Assembly (NCBI GenBank): GCA_016742075.1
Contig: JACVCL010000001.1
Location: forward strand, 62,001 to 126,000
DNA length: 64,000 nt
Source of the DNA: Phycisphaerales bacterium
Lineage (GTDB): Bacteria; Planctomycetota; Phycisphaerae; Phycisphaerales; UBA1924
Direction: 5' to 3'
Shown: piece after piece, positions 29,180 to 37,391 of the stretch
How the letters are laid out: each line of letters starts with the position of its first letter
How positions within the stretch are numbered: position 1 is the first letter of the stretch
Position numbers and translations under genes: made by a program
Notes under the pieces: model-generated
What the model was told of the DNA's origin: nothing
What the model saw: only the letters and a program-made list of their open reading frames with translations
Databases searched by the model: none

Positions 29180-29213
29180 CACCACAAGATACCCCCAGTT
29201 CTTGAGGTTCCAA
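29180..29213 (-). promoter_or_regulatory. Promoter of the lysyl oxidase-like gene, leaderless type
   Basis: On the minus strand: TTGGAA, 16 bases, TATCTT, six bases, ATG. The -10 to start distance equals that seen at six other genes in this window, here with an acceptable -35. Confidence 0.65.
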
Positions 29214-29245
29214 GCCCCGGGGTGGCGGAATGTCGCCGCGGCCGA

Positions 29246-29257
29246 TAAAGTCGGCCC
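29246..29257 (+). promoter_or_regulatory. -10 box 6 nt before prfB (leaderless)
   Basis: TAAAGT followed by six bases and the ATG. No Shine-Dalgarno sequence is present. The divergent lysyl oxidase-like promoter lies about 35 bases upstream. Confidence 0.5.
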
Positions 29258-30395
29258 ATGCACTTCGAAGCCCACCAGCCCGTGATCGACGAGCTTGAGG
29301 CGCGGATCTTGACCATCCGCGACTCTCTTTAACTACGACGCCAAGGCGTCGGAAAAGGCCTCCCTCGAGGCCCGGATGGGGGAACCGGACTTCTGGAACA
29401 ACGCCGACGCCGCCAAGGCGGTGGTCGGCAAGGTCAAGCAGCTCAAGAGCCAGCTCGAGCCCGTCGCCAGGGCGATGGGACAGATCGAAGACGCCAAGGT
29501 CGCGCTGCAGATGGCCAAAGAGGCCGGCGACAAGGATCTTCTGGCCGAGGCCGACGGGATCCTGTTCTCGCTGAAGGGTCAGATCGAGAAGGTGGAACTG
29601 CTCTCGCTGTTGAGCGGCAAGCACGACCACCGCAACTGCTACGTGACCATCTCGGCCGGCGACGGCGGCACCGAGGCCAACGACTGGTGCGAGATGCTGT
29701 TCCGCATGTACCTGCTGTTCATGGAGAAGAACCACCCGGAGTGGAAGATCGAGGAGGTCGAGAAGAGCTACGGGAGTGAGGTGGGGCTCGACTCGGTGAC
29801 TCTGCACATCCAGGGGCCCAGCGCCTTCGGGTACCTCAAGTGCGAGCGAGGCACGCACCGTCTGGCGCGCGTCTCGCCGTTCAACGCCCAGGGCAAGCGG
29901 CAGACCAGCTTCGCCACCGTCGACGTCACGCCCGAGTTCGAAGAGACCACGGTCGAGATCCCGGATAAGGATCTGGAGATCACCCCGTTCGTGCGGGCCT
30001 CGGGGCCGGGGGGGCAGAACGTGAACAAGGTGGCCTCGGCCGTGCGCGTGGTGCACAAGCCCACGGGCATCATGGTGGTCGCCAGCACCTACCGCGACCA
30101 GCCGCAGAACCGCAAGCAGGCGCTCGCCATCCTTCAGGCGAAGCTCGAGGAGATGGAGGAGCAGCGCCGCAGCGCCGAGATCAAGGCGGCCGCGGGCGGC
30201 GATGTGGACCGCGGATGGGGCACACAGATCCGGTCGTACGTCATCTACGACTCGCGCGTGAAGGACCACCGGACCGGTTTCGAGATCATGGACCCGACCC
30301 GCGTGCTCAACGGCGACATCGAGGGGTTCATCGACGCGGAGCTCAAGCGTCGGCGCCGTGAGCAGGCCGAGGCCGAGGGGGCGAAGAAGGCCTGA
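29258..30395 (+). CDS. prfB: Peptide chain release factor 2, programmed +1 frameshift
   Basis: Release factor decoding UGA and UAA. The frame opened at ATG 29258 reads 24 codons (MHFEAHQPVIDELEARI...RDSL) and meets TAA at 29330-29332. Slipping one base at CTT-T gives NYDAKASEKASLEARM and runs to 30395, 378 aa in total (E. coli RF2 is 365). The join falls exactly where RF2 genes carry their autoregulatory frameshift, so this is not a broken gene. RF2 identity is shown by the SPF anticodon-like tripeptide (RVSPFNAQ) and the catalytic GGQ (SGPGGQNVNKVAS). The track lists only the part from 29376. Unusual points: the stop is UAA rather than UGA, and no purine-rich stimulator precedes it. Confidence 0.95.
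29327..29333 (+). promoter_or_regulatory. prfB: prfB recoding site CTT TAA C
   Basis: Slippery codon CTT, in-frame stop TAA, then C, matching the CUU URA C consensus of RF2 frameshift sites. The preceding bases (ccgcgactct) contain no Shine-Dalgarno-like element three bases before CTT, unlike the E. coli site. Confidence 0.9.
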
Positions 30396-30414
30396 TCGCT
30401 CGGGCGGCGGCGCG

Positions 30415-30450
30415 CTGAACGAAACCGGCCCGGGCGGGCGCCCGGGCCGG
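30415..30450 (-). terminator. Strong GC hairpin between convergent prfB and the GH13 gene
   Basis: A perfect 26-base palindromic arrangement, CCGGCCCGGGCG, GG, then the complement. On the minus strand it is followed by TTTCGTTC, so it best serves the GH13 gene; on the plus strand, after prfB, no T-run follows. Confidence 0.6.
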
Positions 30451-30477
30451 CGTCAGGTCGCGGGCACGTTCGGATGG

Positions 30478-33417
30478 TCAGCGGCCGATGAGCATGTTGG
30501 CCGTCTCGCCGACGCGGAGCTGGTTCTCCAGAAGCGTGATGTCGGCCGCGTTGACCACGCCGTTGCCGTCCATGTCGGCCTGGCAGAGGTAGCCGCTCAG
30601 CTGGTTGATCGCGTAGAGGTCCTCGCGGTTGACCACGCCGTTCTGGTCGACGTCGCCGGGGATGCCGCCGATGGTGAGGTCGAAGGTGAGCGTCTTCTGG
30701 CGGAGCACCACGCCGGAGGGCGCCCGCTGGATGACGACGGTGACGTAGTTCACGCCGCGGGGCAGGTTCGTCAGGTTGAAGGTCCACTGGCCGCGGTCGA
30801 AGAAGCTGGCGAGGTTCGAGGGCGAGAGCGAGCCGGCGGGCTGGTTCAGGAACACGTAGACGCCGGTGACAGTGCCGTCGAGGTTGGTGAACATCAGCTG
30901 GCCGTTGCGGCTGGTGCACGTGATGCCGCTGACCTGCATCGAGAGGTCGGGGTCCTGGCGGTCGACGTAGATCACCCGGCGGAAGTCGGTGTAGATCGGA
31001 TTGGCGGCGGCGCTGCGGCCGCGGAACGCGAGGGCCGAGATGTAGTGGTAGCCGTCGGTGAGCGAATCGGTGTTGATGATCTGCTGGTAGTTGCCGCTGT
31101 TGTTGCCGCCGCTGGGCGGGCTGTTGACCGTGGCGAAGTTCTCGCTGCCGGCGAACTCGCCGCTGGTGACGTCGACGGAGCCGTTGCCGTTGAAATCCCG
31201 GAAGCCCTGGTCGATCCGGAAGATCGCGGCGTTGCCGCGGCTGGCGACGTCGGGATTCCCGTTGGCGATGCGGGGCGTGGTCTGCAGGTTGATCGTGAAG
31301 GTCGGACTCTGCACCACGTCGACAGTGTTGATGCGCCGCGCCGCGGGGACCTTGCCGGAATTCGGGTTGGCGTTCACGTCGTCGGCCGGCAGCACGGGGC
31401 CCTGGGCGCGCTGGATCGTCAGGGTGCCCTGCGGGGTGCCTGGCGCGTAGACGATGAAGCCCTTGTAGTGCGTGCGCACCACGCTGCTGTTGTCGATCGA
31501 CGAGTTCCGCGGAATCCGCAGGCGGACCTGGCCGGGGGAGAGCCCGAAGAACGAGTCGCCCACGGTGAGGGTGTTGTCGATCTCGTTCTTGGGGTCGATC
31601 GCCGGATCGTCGGCGTTGCCCGTCACGTCGTAGAGGAACGTGCCGTTGATGAAGCGGGTGGAGACGATGCGCTGGTCGTAGTTGGTCGTGCCGCCCGTCG
31701 AGTTGTGGAACCAGGTGTCGCTGGCGACGAGCACGTTGGACTCGGGGGACCCGGCGTTGCCGTTCCAGCGCTCGAACGTGAGGATGTTCGTCTCCAGGTT
31801 CTTCACGTCCCACTGGCCGCGGCCGAACTGGTTGGCGGCGGTCACCAGGCGCGTCAGCGTCGGGTCCAGGCCCTGCTGGGTGCGGGCGAGGCCGAGCGCC
31901 TCGGGGTTGCCCTCGCGCGGCCAGAAGTTGCCGGGCCCGCGGCCGGGGAAGCTCGCGTACTGACGGGCGTTGTGATAGACGATCACCGGCCCCGGGCGCA
32001 GCAGCAGATAGGCCCACTGAGGCCACGCGGCGTTGGAGAGCGGCGGCAGCGGCGGCGACGACGAGCCGTTGCCGGCCGACCCGTTGTCGTGCGAGAAGAT
32101 GTGGTTCATGCCGATCGAGCCGTTGTTGTCGGCGTCGTCGGCGTTATCCAGATGAGACGACAGCACGCTGTTCCAGGTCGTGCCCGACGGATTGAACACC
32201 TGGTTGCGGATGGTGCCGGCACCGTTGAGGTCCAGCGCGTCGCGGTTGCCGAAGGTCTCGGTGGGGCGGGCCGGGACGTTCTTGCGGACGTAGTAGTTCC
32301 AGTTCTGGTCGTTGCCCAGCACGTTCTCGCCGAAGCTGAAGGGCGTCACCCGCGCTCCCGACGGCGTCACGCGCCGGTTGTACACGATCGAATCCCACGA
32401 GCCGTCCCACCAGTCGGGCGGGATGTGCTTGGCGGCGTCGAGACGGAAACCGTCAACTCGGAACTCCTCCAGCAGCCACTGCGTGGACCGCAGCAGATAG
32501 CCGTTGGCGTTCTCCATCACCGCGTCGCCGGCGCTGGCGGTACCGGTGTTGAAGGGGAACACGCCCGACGGCGAGCCGGTGTTGAAGGGGTACACCGTCA
32601 GCGACGAGGCGGGCGCGCTGAAGGCGCCGAACCCGCAGCAGGCGTTGCGGTTGTAGCCGGGGTTGTTGACGACGGTGGGCGTCAGCGCAAGGTCCGGGTA
32701 GAACCGCGCGTTCGCGGGGTCAACCGTGTTGTAGAGCGTGCCGCCCGGGATGTTCACCGGAGGCGAGTTCGCCGAGGGCTGCACGCCCGTCGGCAGCGCC
32801 GCGTTGACCGGGTTGCGGATCGTGAAATTCTGCGAGTACTGGTTGATATCGATCAGACTGACCAGGTCGCCGTCGAACAGGTTGTAGTTCGCGCTGCCCG
32901 GGTCCTGAGACTGCGTGGTGCCGTCGTGAAAGTCGCCCCAGTTGCCGCCGGCCGACTTGTTGCCCGAGGGGGGAGGGTTGAACCAGAACCCCGGGTACCC
33001 GCCCTGGGCGATGAATCCCGACGAGCCGTCGCGCCCCGAGCAGTGGTTCATCACCAGGTCTACGTACACCAGCCCGTTGGCCCGCCGGAACTGGTCCATG
33101 AGGTACCGGAATCCTCGCTCGGTCCCGTAGAGCGTCGGAGAGGCAGGCGTGCCGAGGTCGAACTTTGAGAACTGGTCGAAGCCCGCCGACGACGGGTCCC
33201 GCGTCTTGTGGATCGGCGGGATCCAGTACGCCCCGTACCCCGCGACGAACGCGTCGGGCATGCGGTACTCGAGCGTATCCCAACCCGCTTCAAACCACTG
33301 CAGGTACACCGGGTTGGCCTGGGCGCCGGCGCCGCCCGCGGCCGCGAGCAGCGCGGCAGCGGAAAGGCCGGCACAAACCGACAGGCGGCGGGCGGCGTCG
33401 AAACGTCGGCTGAGCAT
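30478..33417 (-). CDS. Secreted GH13 alpha-amylase-family glycoside hydrolase with dockerin-type tail
   Basis: Exported glucan hydrolase of 979 aa with a signal peptide (RLSVCAGLSAAALLAAAGGA). The (beta/alpha)8 catalytic barrel holds all four GH13 regions: I VYVDLVMNHC (~120), II FRVDGFRLDAAKHI with the nucleophile Asp (~325), III FSFGENV with the acid/base Glu (~365) and IV MNHIFSHDNGS (~440). Large loops are inserted between regions I and II. Residues ~600-900 are beta-rich, with an EF-hand-like DFNGNGSVD. The C-terminus has two dockerin-type repeats, GDVDQNGVVNREDLYAINQL and ADMDGNGVVNAADITLLENQ. Start chosen at the ATG with AGGGAGAG upstream. Exact specificity (alpha-amylase or other) is not resolved. 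Confidence 0.88.
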   Translation of the reverse strand: MLSRRFDAARRLSVCAGLSAAALLAAAGGAGAQANPVYLQWFEAGWDTLEYRMPDAFVAGYGAYWIPPIHKTRDPSSAGFDQFSKFDLGTPASPTLYGTERGFRYLMDQFRRANGLVYVDLVMNHCSGRDGSSGFIAQGGYPGFWFNPPPSGNKSAGGNWGDFHDGTTQSQDPGSANYNLFDGDLVSLIDINQYSQNFTIRNPVNAALPTGVQPSANSPPVNIPGGTLYNTVDPANARFYPDLALTPTVVNNPGYNRNACCGFGAFSAPASSLTVYPFNTGSPSGVFPFNTGTASAGDAVMENANGYLLRSTQWLLEEFRVDGFRLDAAKHIPPDWWDGSWDSIVYNRRVTPSGARVTPFSFGENVLGNDQNWNYYVRKNVPARPTETFGNRDALDLNGAGTIRNQVFNPSGTTWNSVLSSHLDNADDADNNGSIGMNHIFSHDNGSAGNGSSSPPLPPLSNAAWPQWAYLLLRPGPVIVYHNARQYASFPGRGPGNFWPREGNPEALGLARTQQGLDPTLTRLVTAANQFGRGQWDVKNLETNILTFERWNGNAGSPESNVLVASDTWFHNSTGGTTNYDQRIVSTRFINGTFLYDVTGNADDPAIDPKNEIDNTLTVGDSFFGLSPGQVRLRIPRNSSIDNSSVVRTHYKGFIVYAPGTPQGTLTIQRAQGPVLPADDVNANPNSGKVPAARRINTVDVVQSPTFTINLQTTPRIANGNPDVASRGNAAIFRIDQGFRDFNGNGSVDVTSGEFAGSENFATVNSPPSGGNNSGNYQQIINTDSLTDGYHYISALAFRGRSAAANPIYTDFRRVIYVDRQDPDLSMQVSGITCTSRNGQLMFTNLDGTVTGVYVFLNQPAGSLSPSNLASFFDRGQWTFNLTNLPRGVNYVTVVIQRAPSGVVLRQKTLTFDLTIGGIPGDVDQNGVVNREDLYAINQLSGYLCQADMDGNGVVNAADITLLENQLRVGETANMLIGR

Positions 33418-33673
33418 CGAACTCTCCCTGTCAGGCGGCCGCGGCCGCGAACCCGGAACCTCGGTGATGCAGATCCAGCGCAGACCCTGCGCCGGCCGGA
33501 ACTCTCCAATCATGCCACAAAGCCGGCGCGAGTGTATCGGTTTACTGCGCTTTCCAAGGGCTTTCTGACGCCAGTATTGGCCGAGAACTCGGTGTAGCGT
33601 TTTACTGGATCAGGCCCACGAGACCGAGAAGCTTGGCGGTAGGCTCCGCCCTCCACCCCGAGGAGTTTCACCC

Positions 33674-34264
33674 GTGGCCACTTCGCTCGCTGGTGCCAGC
33701 TTCGCCATGGCGTCCATCCTTCTCTCTTTGCAGCCAGCGTCGTCGGACCGGGCCGACGCCAAGCCGCCGCGTTTCCCCGAGGACTGGGTGGGCGTGTGGC
33801 GCGGCCCCGCCGTTGTCGACCGGTCGGCGGGAACCGCACCACTCCGGTTCACGATGGAGATGCGTGTCGCCCCGACGTCCAACCCGGATCGTTACGCGTG
33901 GACCATCGTCTACGACGCTCCGGAGGGCGGTGCGCAGACGCGGCAGGAGCGGAAGTACGAGCTGGTCGCGGTCGACGCGGCGGCCGGGAAGTGGCGGGTC
34001 GACGAGAAGAATGGCATCGTCCTCGACGTGGCGGTACTCGGCGGCCGGCTGTACGGGCAGTTTGAGGTCGGTGAGGTGCGCATCACCACCACGGATCGGC
34101 TGGAGGTTTCCGGCGCCGAAGGGCCGCGATGGACTGTCGAGATGATCACGACGCGCCCCGCCGAGGCGCGCGAGACCGGGGGCGACGACGCTGGGAGCCC
34201 CAAGGTCACCACTTGGCTGCCGGTCAGCGTCCAGCGGGCCGAGATGGCGCGGGTCAGAGAGTAG
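33674..34264 (+). CDS. Hypothetical exported protein
   Basis: Not recognised. 196 aa from a GTG with GAGGAG at good spacing. A weak N-terminal hydrophobic stretch (SLAGASFAMASILLSLQ) suggests export or a membrane anchor. The body is beta-rich and lipocalin-like in rhythm (WVGVWRGPAVVD, RFTMEMRV, YAWTIVYD, KYELVAVD, KWRVDEKNGIVLDV), like proteins annotated as calycin-type or DUF barrels; this is only a pattern impression. It lies 46 bases upstream of mnmG, which appears to have its own promoter. Coding is supported by codon bias. Confidence 0.65.
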   Translation: MATSLAGASFAMASILLSLQPASSDRADAKPPRFPEDWVGVWRGPAVVDRSAGTAPLRFTMEMRVAPTSNPDRYAWTIVYDAPEGGAQTRQERKYELVAVDAAAGKWRVDEKNGIVLDVAVLGGRLYGQFEVGEVRITTTDRLEVSGAEGPRWTVEMITTRPAEARETGGDDAGSPKVTTWLPVSVQRAEMARVRE

Positions 34265-34298
34265 ACGCGACCCCAGCGTGGGAATGGGGGTTGCCCCG

Positions 34299-34310
34299 TA
34301 CCATCGTCCG
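34299..34310 (+). promoter_or_regulatory. -10 box 6 nt before mnmG (leaderless)
   Basis: TACCAT, six bases, ATG. It helps choose ATG 34311 over the upstream ATGs in the track ORF. Confidence 0.5.
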
Positions 34311-36185
34311 ATGGTCCATGACCGGTTTGAGGTGATCGTGATCGGCGGCGGGCACGCCGGGGTGGAGGCCGCTTGGGCAGCGGCCAACCTCGGGGCTCGG
34401 GCTGCGCTGGTCACCCTCGATCCCGCCAAGGTCGGCGTGATGTCGTGCAACCCGGCGATCGGGGGACTGGCCAAGGGCCAGATGGTCCGTGAGATCGACG
34501 CGCTCCACGGCCTCATGGGGCTGGCCACCGACGCCACCGGCATCATGTTCAAGGCCCTGAACACGTCGCGCGGCCCCGCCGTGCGGTCGCCCCGGGCCCA
34601 GTGCGACAAGCACGCCTACGCCCGCGAGGTGCGGCGGTTGATCGCGTCGCGGCCGGAGATCACCGTCGTCGGCGGGGCGGTGGAGGAAGTCACCGTCGAG
34701 AGCGGCAGGGCCGCGGGCGTGGTCGTCACGGCTTCCGACGGAGGCGTGCGCCGGCTGTGCGCTTCCGCGGTGGTGCTCACCACCGGCACGTTCATGCGTG
34801 GGTTGATGCATCAGGGCGAGTCGAAATCTCCCGGCGGGCGCATCGGCGAGGGGGCGGCCGTGGGCATCTCGGCGGCTCTTCGGGCCATGGGATTCGAGCT
34901 GGGCCGGCTGAAGACGGGCACGCCGCCGCGTCTGAGGCGAGGGTCGATCGACTGGGAGTCGCTGGAACCGCAGCACGGGGATGACCCGCCTGGACCGTTT
35001 TCCGACCTCACGCCGAGCGGGGGACAACCCGGGGAATTCCCCAGACTGCCGCAGGTCGCCTGCCGGATCACTCGGACCACGGGCGCGATCCACGATCTCA
35101 TCCGGGCCAACCTGCACCGGGCCCCGATGTACTCGGGGCAGATCGAATCGGCGGGGCCTCGGTACTGCCCGTCGATCGAAGACAAGGTGGTCCGGTTCGC
35201 CGAACGCGAGTCGCACCACGTGTTCCTCGAGCCGGAGAGCCACGAGAGCGACTGGATTTACTGCAACGGGATCTCGACCTCCCTGCCGCGGGACGTACAG
35301 GAGGCGATGGTGCGGTCGATGCCCGGCTGCGAGCGGGCCGAAATCCTCCAGTACGGCTATGCGGTGGAGTACGACATGGTGCGTCCGCACCAGATCACGC
35401 GCACCGGCGAGACCAAGATCGTGCCGGGGCTGTTCCTCGCCGGGCAGATCAACGGCACATCCGGGTATGAAGAGGCCGCGGGCCAGGGGCTGGTGGCGGG
35501 CGTGAACGCGGTGAGGAGCGCCCGAGGGCAGCCGGCGTGGGTGCTGGGGCGCGACGAGGCGTACCTCGGCGTCATGATGGATGACTTGGTCACCAAGACG
35601 CCCGTGGAGCCCTACCGCATGTTCACCAGCCGTGCCGAGCACCGGCTGATGCTGCGGGCCGACAACACCGCCGACCGCCTGACTCCGATGGCCGCCGACC
35701 TGGGCCTGATCGACCGGGGTAGCGAACGCTGGCACCGCTTCGAACGTCGTCGCGAGGACCTCGCGACGCTCGGCGCAATGATCGACGCGGCCCGCGTCGC
35801 TGGCGAGCCGGTGGCCAATCGCCTCAAGCGTCCGGACTACGACGTGCCCGACCTGCTCGCCGACCTTGCCCTCGACGGAGCCGCAGCGGGCCGGTTTTCG
35901 CGGCAGACGCTGCTCACGGCCCTGGCCGAGCGGCAGTACGACGGGTACATCCGGCGGGCTCAGGCCGAGATCAAGCGGCACGCCGCGATGGAGCGCCGGC
36001 CGCTGCCGCGACATCTGGACTACTCGGCGATCCCCGGCCTTCGGGCCGAGGCCCGGCACTGCCTCACCCGATTCCGGCCGGAGACTCTGGGCCAGGCTTC
36101 ACGCCTGGAGGGGGTGAATCCGGCGGACATCACGCTGCTGGTAGTGGCGCTGGAGCGGGCGCGGGAGGCCCCGAAGGGCTGTTGA
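34311..36185 (+). CDS. mnmG: tRNA uridine-5-carboxymethylaminomethyl modification enzyme MnmG (GidA)
   Basis: FAD enzyme that, with MnmE, installs the carboxymethylaminomethyl group at U34 of certain tRNAs. 624 aa, normal length. FAD binding by VIVIGGGHAGVEAAWAAANL; next the family signature MSCNPAIGGLAKGQMVREID, the redox-cysteine region around YCPSIEDKVVRF, and LAGQINGTSGYEEAAGQGL. The C-terminal helical tRNA/MnmE-binding domain (DYSAIPGLRAEARHCLTRFR) is complete. mnmE is not in the window. tRNA-Gly(TCC), whose U34 is a plausible substrate class, lies just downstream on the other strand. Confidence 0.97.
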   Translation: MVHDRFEVIVIGGGHAGVEAAWAAANLGARAALVTLDPAKVGVMSCNPAIGGLAKGQMVREIDALHGLMGLATDATGIMFKALNTSRGPAVRSPRAQCDKHAYAREVRRLIASRPEITVVGGAVEEVTVESGRAAGVVVTASDGGVRRLCASAVVLTTGTFMRGLMHQGESKSPGGRIGEGAAVGISAALRAMGFELGRLKTGTPPRLRRGSIDWESLEPQHGDDPPGPFSDLTPSGGQPGEFPRLPQVACRITRTTGAIHDLIRANLHRAPMYSGQIESAGPRYCPSIEDKVVRFAERESHHVFLEPESHESDWIYCNGISTSLPRDVQEAMVRSMPGCERAEILQYGYAVEYDMVRPHQITRTGETKIVPGLFLAGQINGTSGYEEAAGQGLVAGVNAVRSARGQPAWVLGRDEAYLGVMMDDLVTKTPVEPYRMFTSRAEHRLMLRADNTADRLTPMAADLGLIDRGSERWHRFERRREDLATLGAMIDAARVAGEPVANRLKRPDYDVPDLLADLALDGAAAGRFSRQTLLTALAERQYDGYIRRAQAEIKRHAAMERRPLPRHLDYSAIPGLRAEARHCLTRFRPETLGQASRLEGVNPADITLLVVALERAREAPKGC

Positions 36186-36352
36186 CGGGGGAGTGTTGTG
36201 GACGTTCCGGGCCTCGCCGAGAGCCGCCCGATTCGCATGACGCCTCGGCGAAGTGGGCTTCGAACTGGTCACACGTTGCCAAGAGACCCGTGGCCGGCCG
36301 TCCGGACGTCGGGTGGCCGTACGTTCTCGCCGGCGTGCGTGCCACTGCGCAA

Positions 36353-36424
36353 AGCGGGCGACGAGATTCGAACTCGCAACATTCAGGATGGAAACCTGAC
36401 ACTCTACCGTTGAGTTACGCCCGC
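36353..36424 (-). tRNA. tRNA-Gly (anticodon TCC)
   Basis: Read on the minus strand: acceptor GCGGGCG pairs with CGCCCGC, D-arm ACTC/GAGT, anticodon stem TCAGG/CCTGA with loop TTTCCAT, T-arm GCGAG/CTCGT with TTCGAAT. The discriminator is U73, as in bacterial tRNA-Gly. The CCA end is not encoded (TTG follows). Reads GGA and GGG. Confidence 0.96.
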
Positions 36425-36467
36425 ATGCCGGAAGGATAGCAGGGCCGGGCGCTCTGGCCCCGGCGGG

Positions 36468-37391
36468 TCATGGTCTCGCCGCTGGGCCGGAGCCGGGCGG
36501 CAGCGGAGGCCACGCGGCGGCGGTGGAGGCGATCACGCGAGCCGCGGCCGCCATCGCGCTGCTGGGGGTATGGGCGAGGCGGTCGTTGATCAGCATCACG
36601 CGGCCCTCGCGAGCGGCCCTGAGCGCCGGTTGCCCTTCCGGTGTCAGGCGGGCAAGGGCTTCCTGTTGCCCCCCCGCTGCGACGCCCGGCGCCCCGGGGA
36701 GGATCAGAACAATCGAGTCGGGGTCGAGACGGACGAGGTCCTCGCGCGTCATGGCGATGTAGGGCGAGCCCCGCTCGGGAATCGGGTGGCCGCCGAGGCG
36801 GGCGACGAGCTGGTAGTGAAAACTGCCCGGGCCGGCGGCCGCGGGGGGCGAGACCGCCACGAGGATGAGCGTTCGGCCCAGCCGCTCGGCCAGGCCCGGA
36901 CGGGGTGCCCAAGACGCGTTGAGGTCGTCGATCAGGCTTCGGGCGCGGTCGCTGAGGGGGGCGTCATCACCCACACCCCGGGCGATGCGGTCGAGCGCGG
37001 CGGCCGCGACGGGGATGTCGTCGAGCCGGAGCATGGGGATGGCGCGGATGCGCCAGGATCGCTCGCGGGAGAGCTGCAGCAAGCGGGGCGGCAGGTCGCG
37101 GGCCGAGGTTTCCAGCAGCACGTCGGTCGGTGCGAGGCGGGCGAGCGTTTCGTAGTCGAAGCCCGCCTGATCGCCGACGGATGGCACCGAGTCGGGCAGT
37201 GTGAGGTCGAAGCCGTGGCGGCCGACGATCGAGCCGGTTTGGCCCAGGTCGGCAAGGAGGATGACCATCGCCGGGCTCAGCACGGCGAGGCGCGGAGCGG
37301 TGGCGGGCTCGGCCGGGGGCTTCTCCGGCACCGGTGCACGCTCACAACCGGCCAGCAGCACGGCCGAGACCAGCAGAATCGCCAGCCTCAC
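36468..37391 (-). CDS. Substrate-binding lipoprotein, BtuF/FhuD-like (Peripla_BP_2)
   Basis: Predicted extracytoplasmic binding protein, 307 aa. GTG start overlapping the upstream stop (GTGA). Signal peptide RLAILLVSAVLLAGC with lipobox LAGC. The body resembles the cobalamin/siderophore-binding fold with two domains joined by a long helix: RLAVLSPAMVILLADLGQ, IVGRHGFDL, SVGDQAGFDYETLARLAPTD then VLLE, and LRLDDIPVAAAALDRI. These match the order PAxTEIL, VVG, VGDxxxPNxExIxxLxPDLVL of BtuF-type proteins. No permease or ATPase is adjacent, so the ligand and even a transport role are open. Third gene of an overlapping operon. Confidence 0.75.
   Translation of the reverse strand: MRLAILLVSAVLLAGCERAPVPEKPPAEPATAPRLAVLSPAMVILLADLGQTGSIVGRHGFDLTLPDSVPSVGDQAGFDYETLARLAPTDVLLETSARDLPPRLLQLSRERSWRIRAIPMLRLDDIPVAAAALDRIARGVGDDAPLSDRARSLIDDLNASWAPRPGLAERLGRTLILVAVSPPAAAGPGSFHYQLVARLGGHPIPERGSPYIAMTREDLVRLDPDSIVLILPGAPGVAAGGQQEALARLTPEGQPALRAAREGRVMLINDRLAHTPSSAMAAAARVIASTAAAWPPLPPGSGPAARP

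Noticed and set aside
29258-29332. prfB as a frameshifted pseudogene or sequencing error
   Set aside because: The stop sits exactly at the conserved recoding position with CTT before and C after it, and the rest of the gene is intact with SPF and GGQ motifs.
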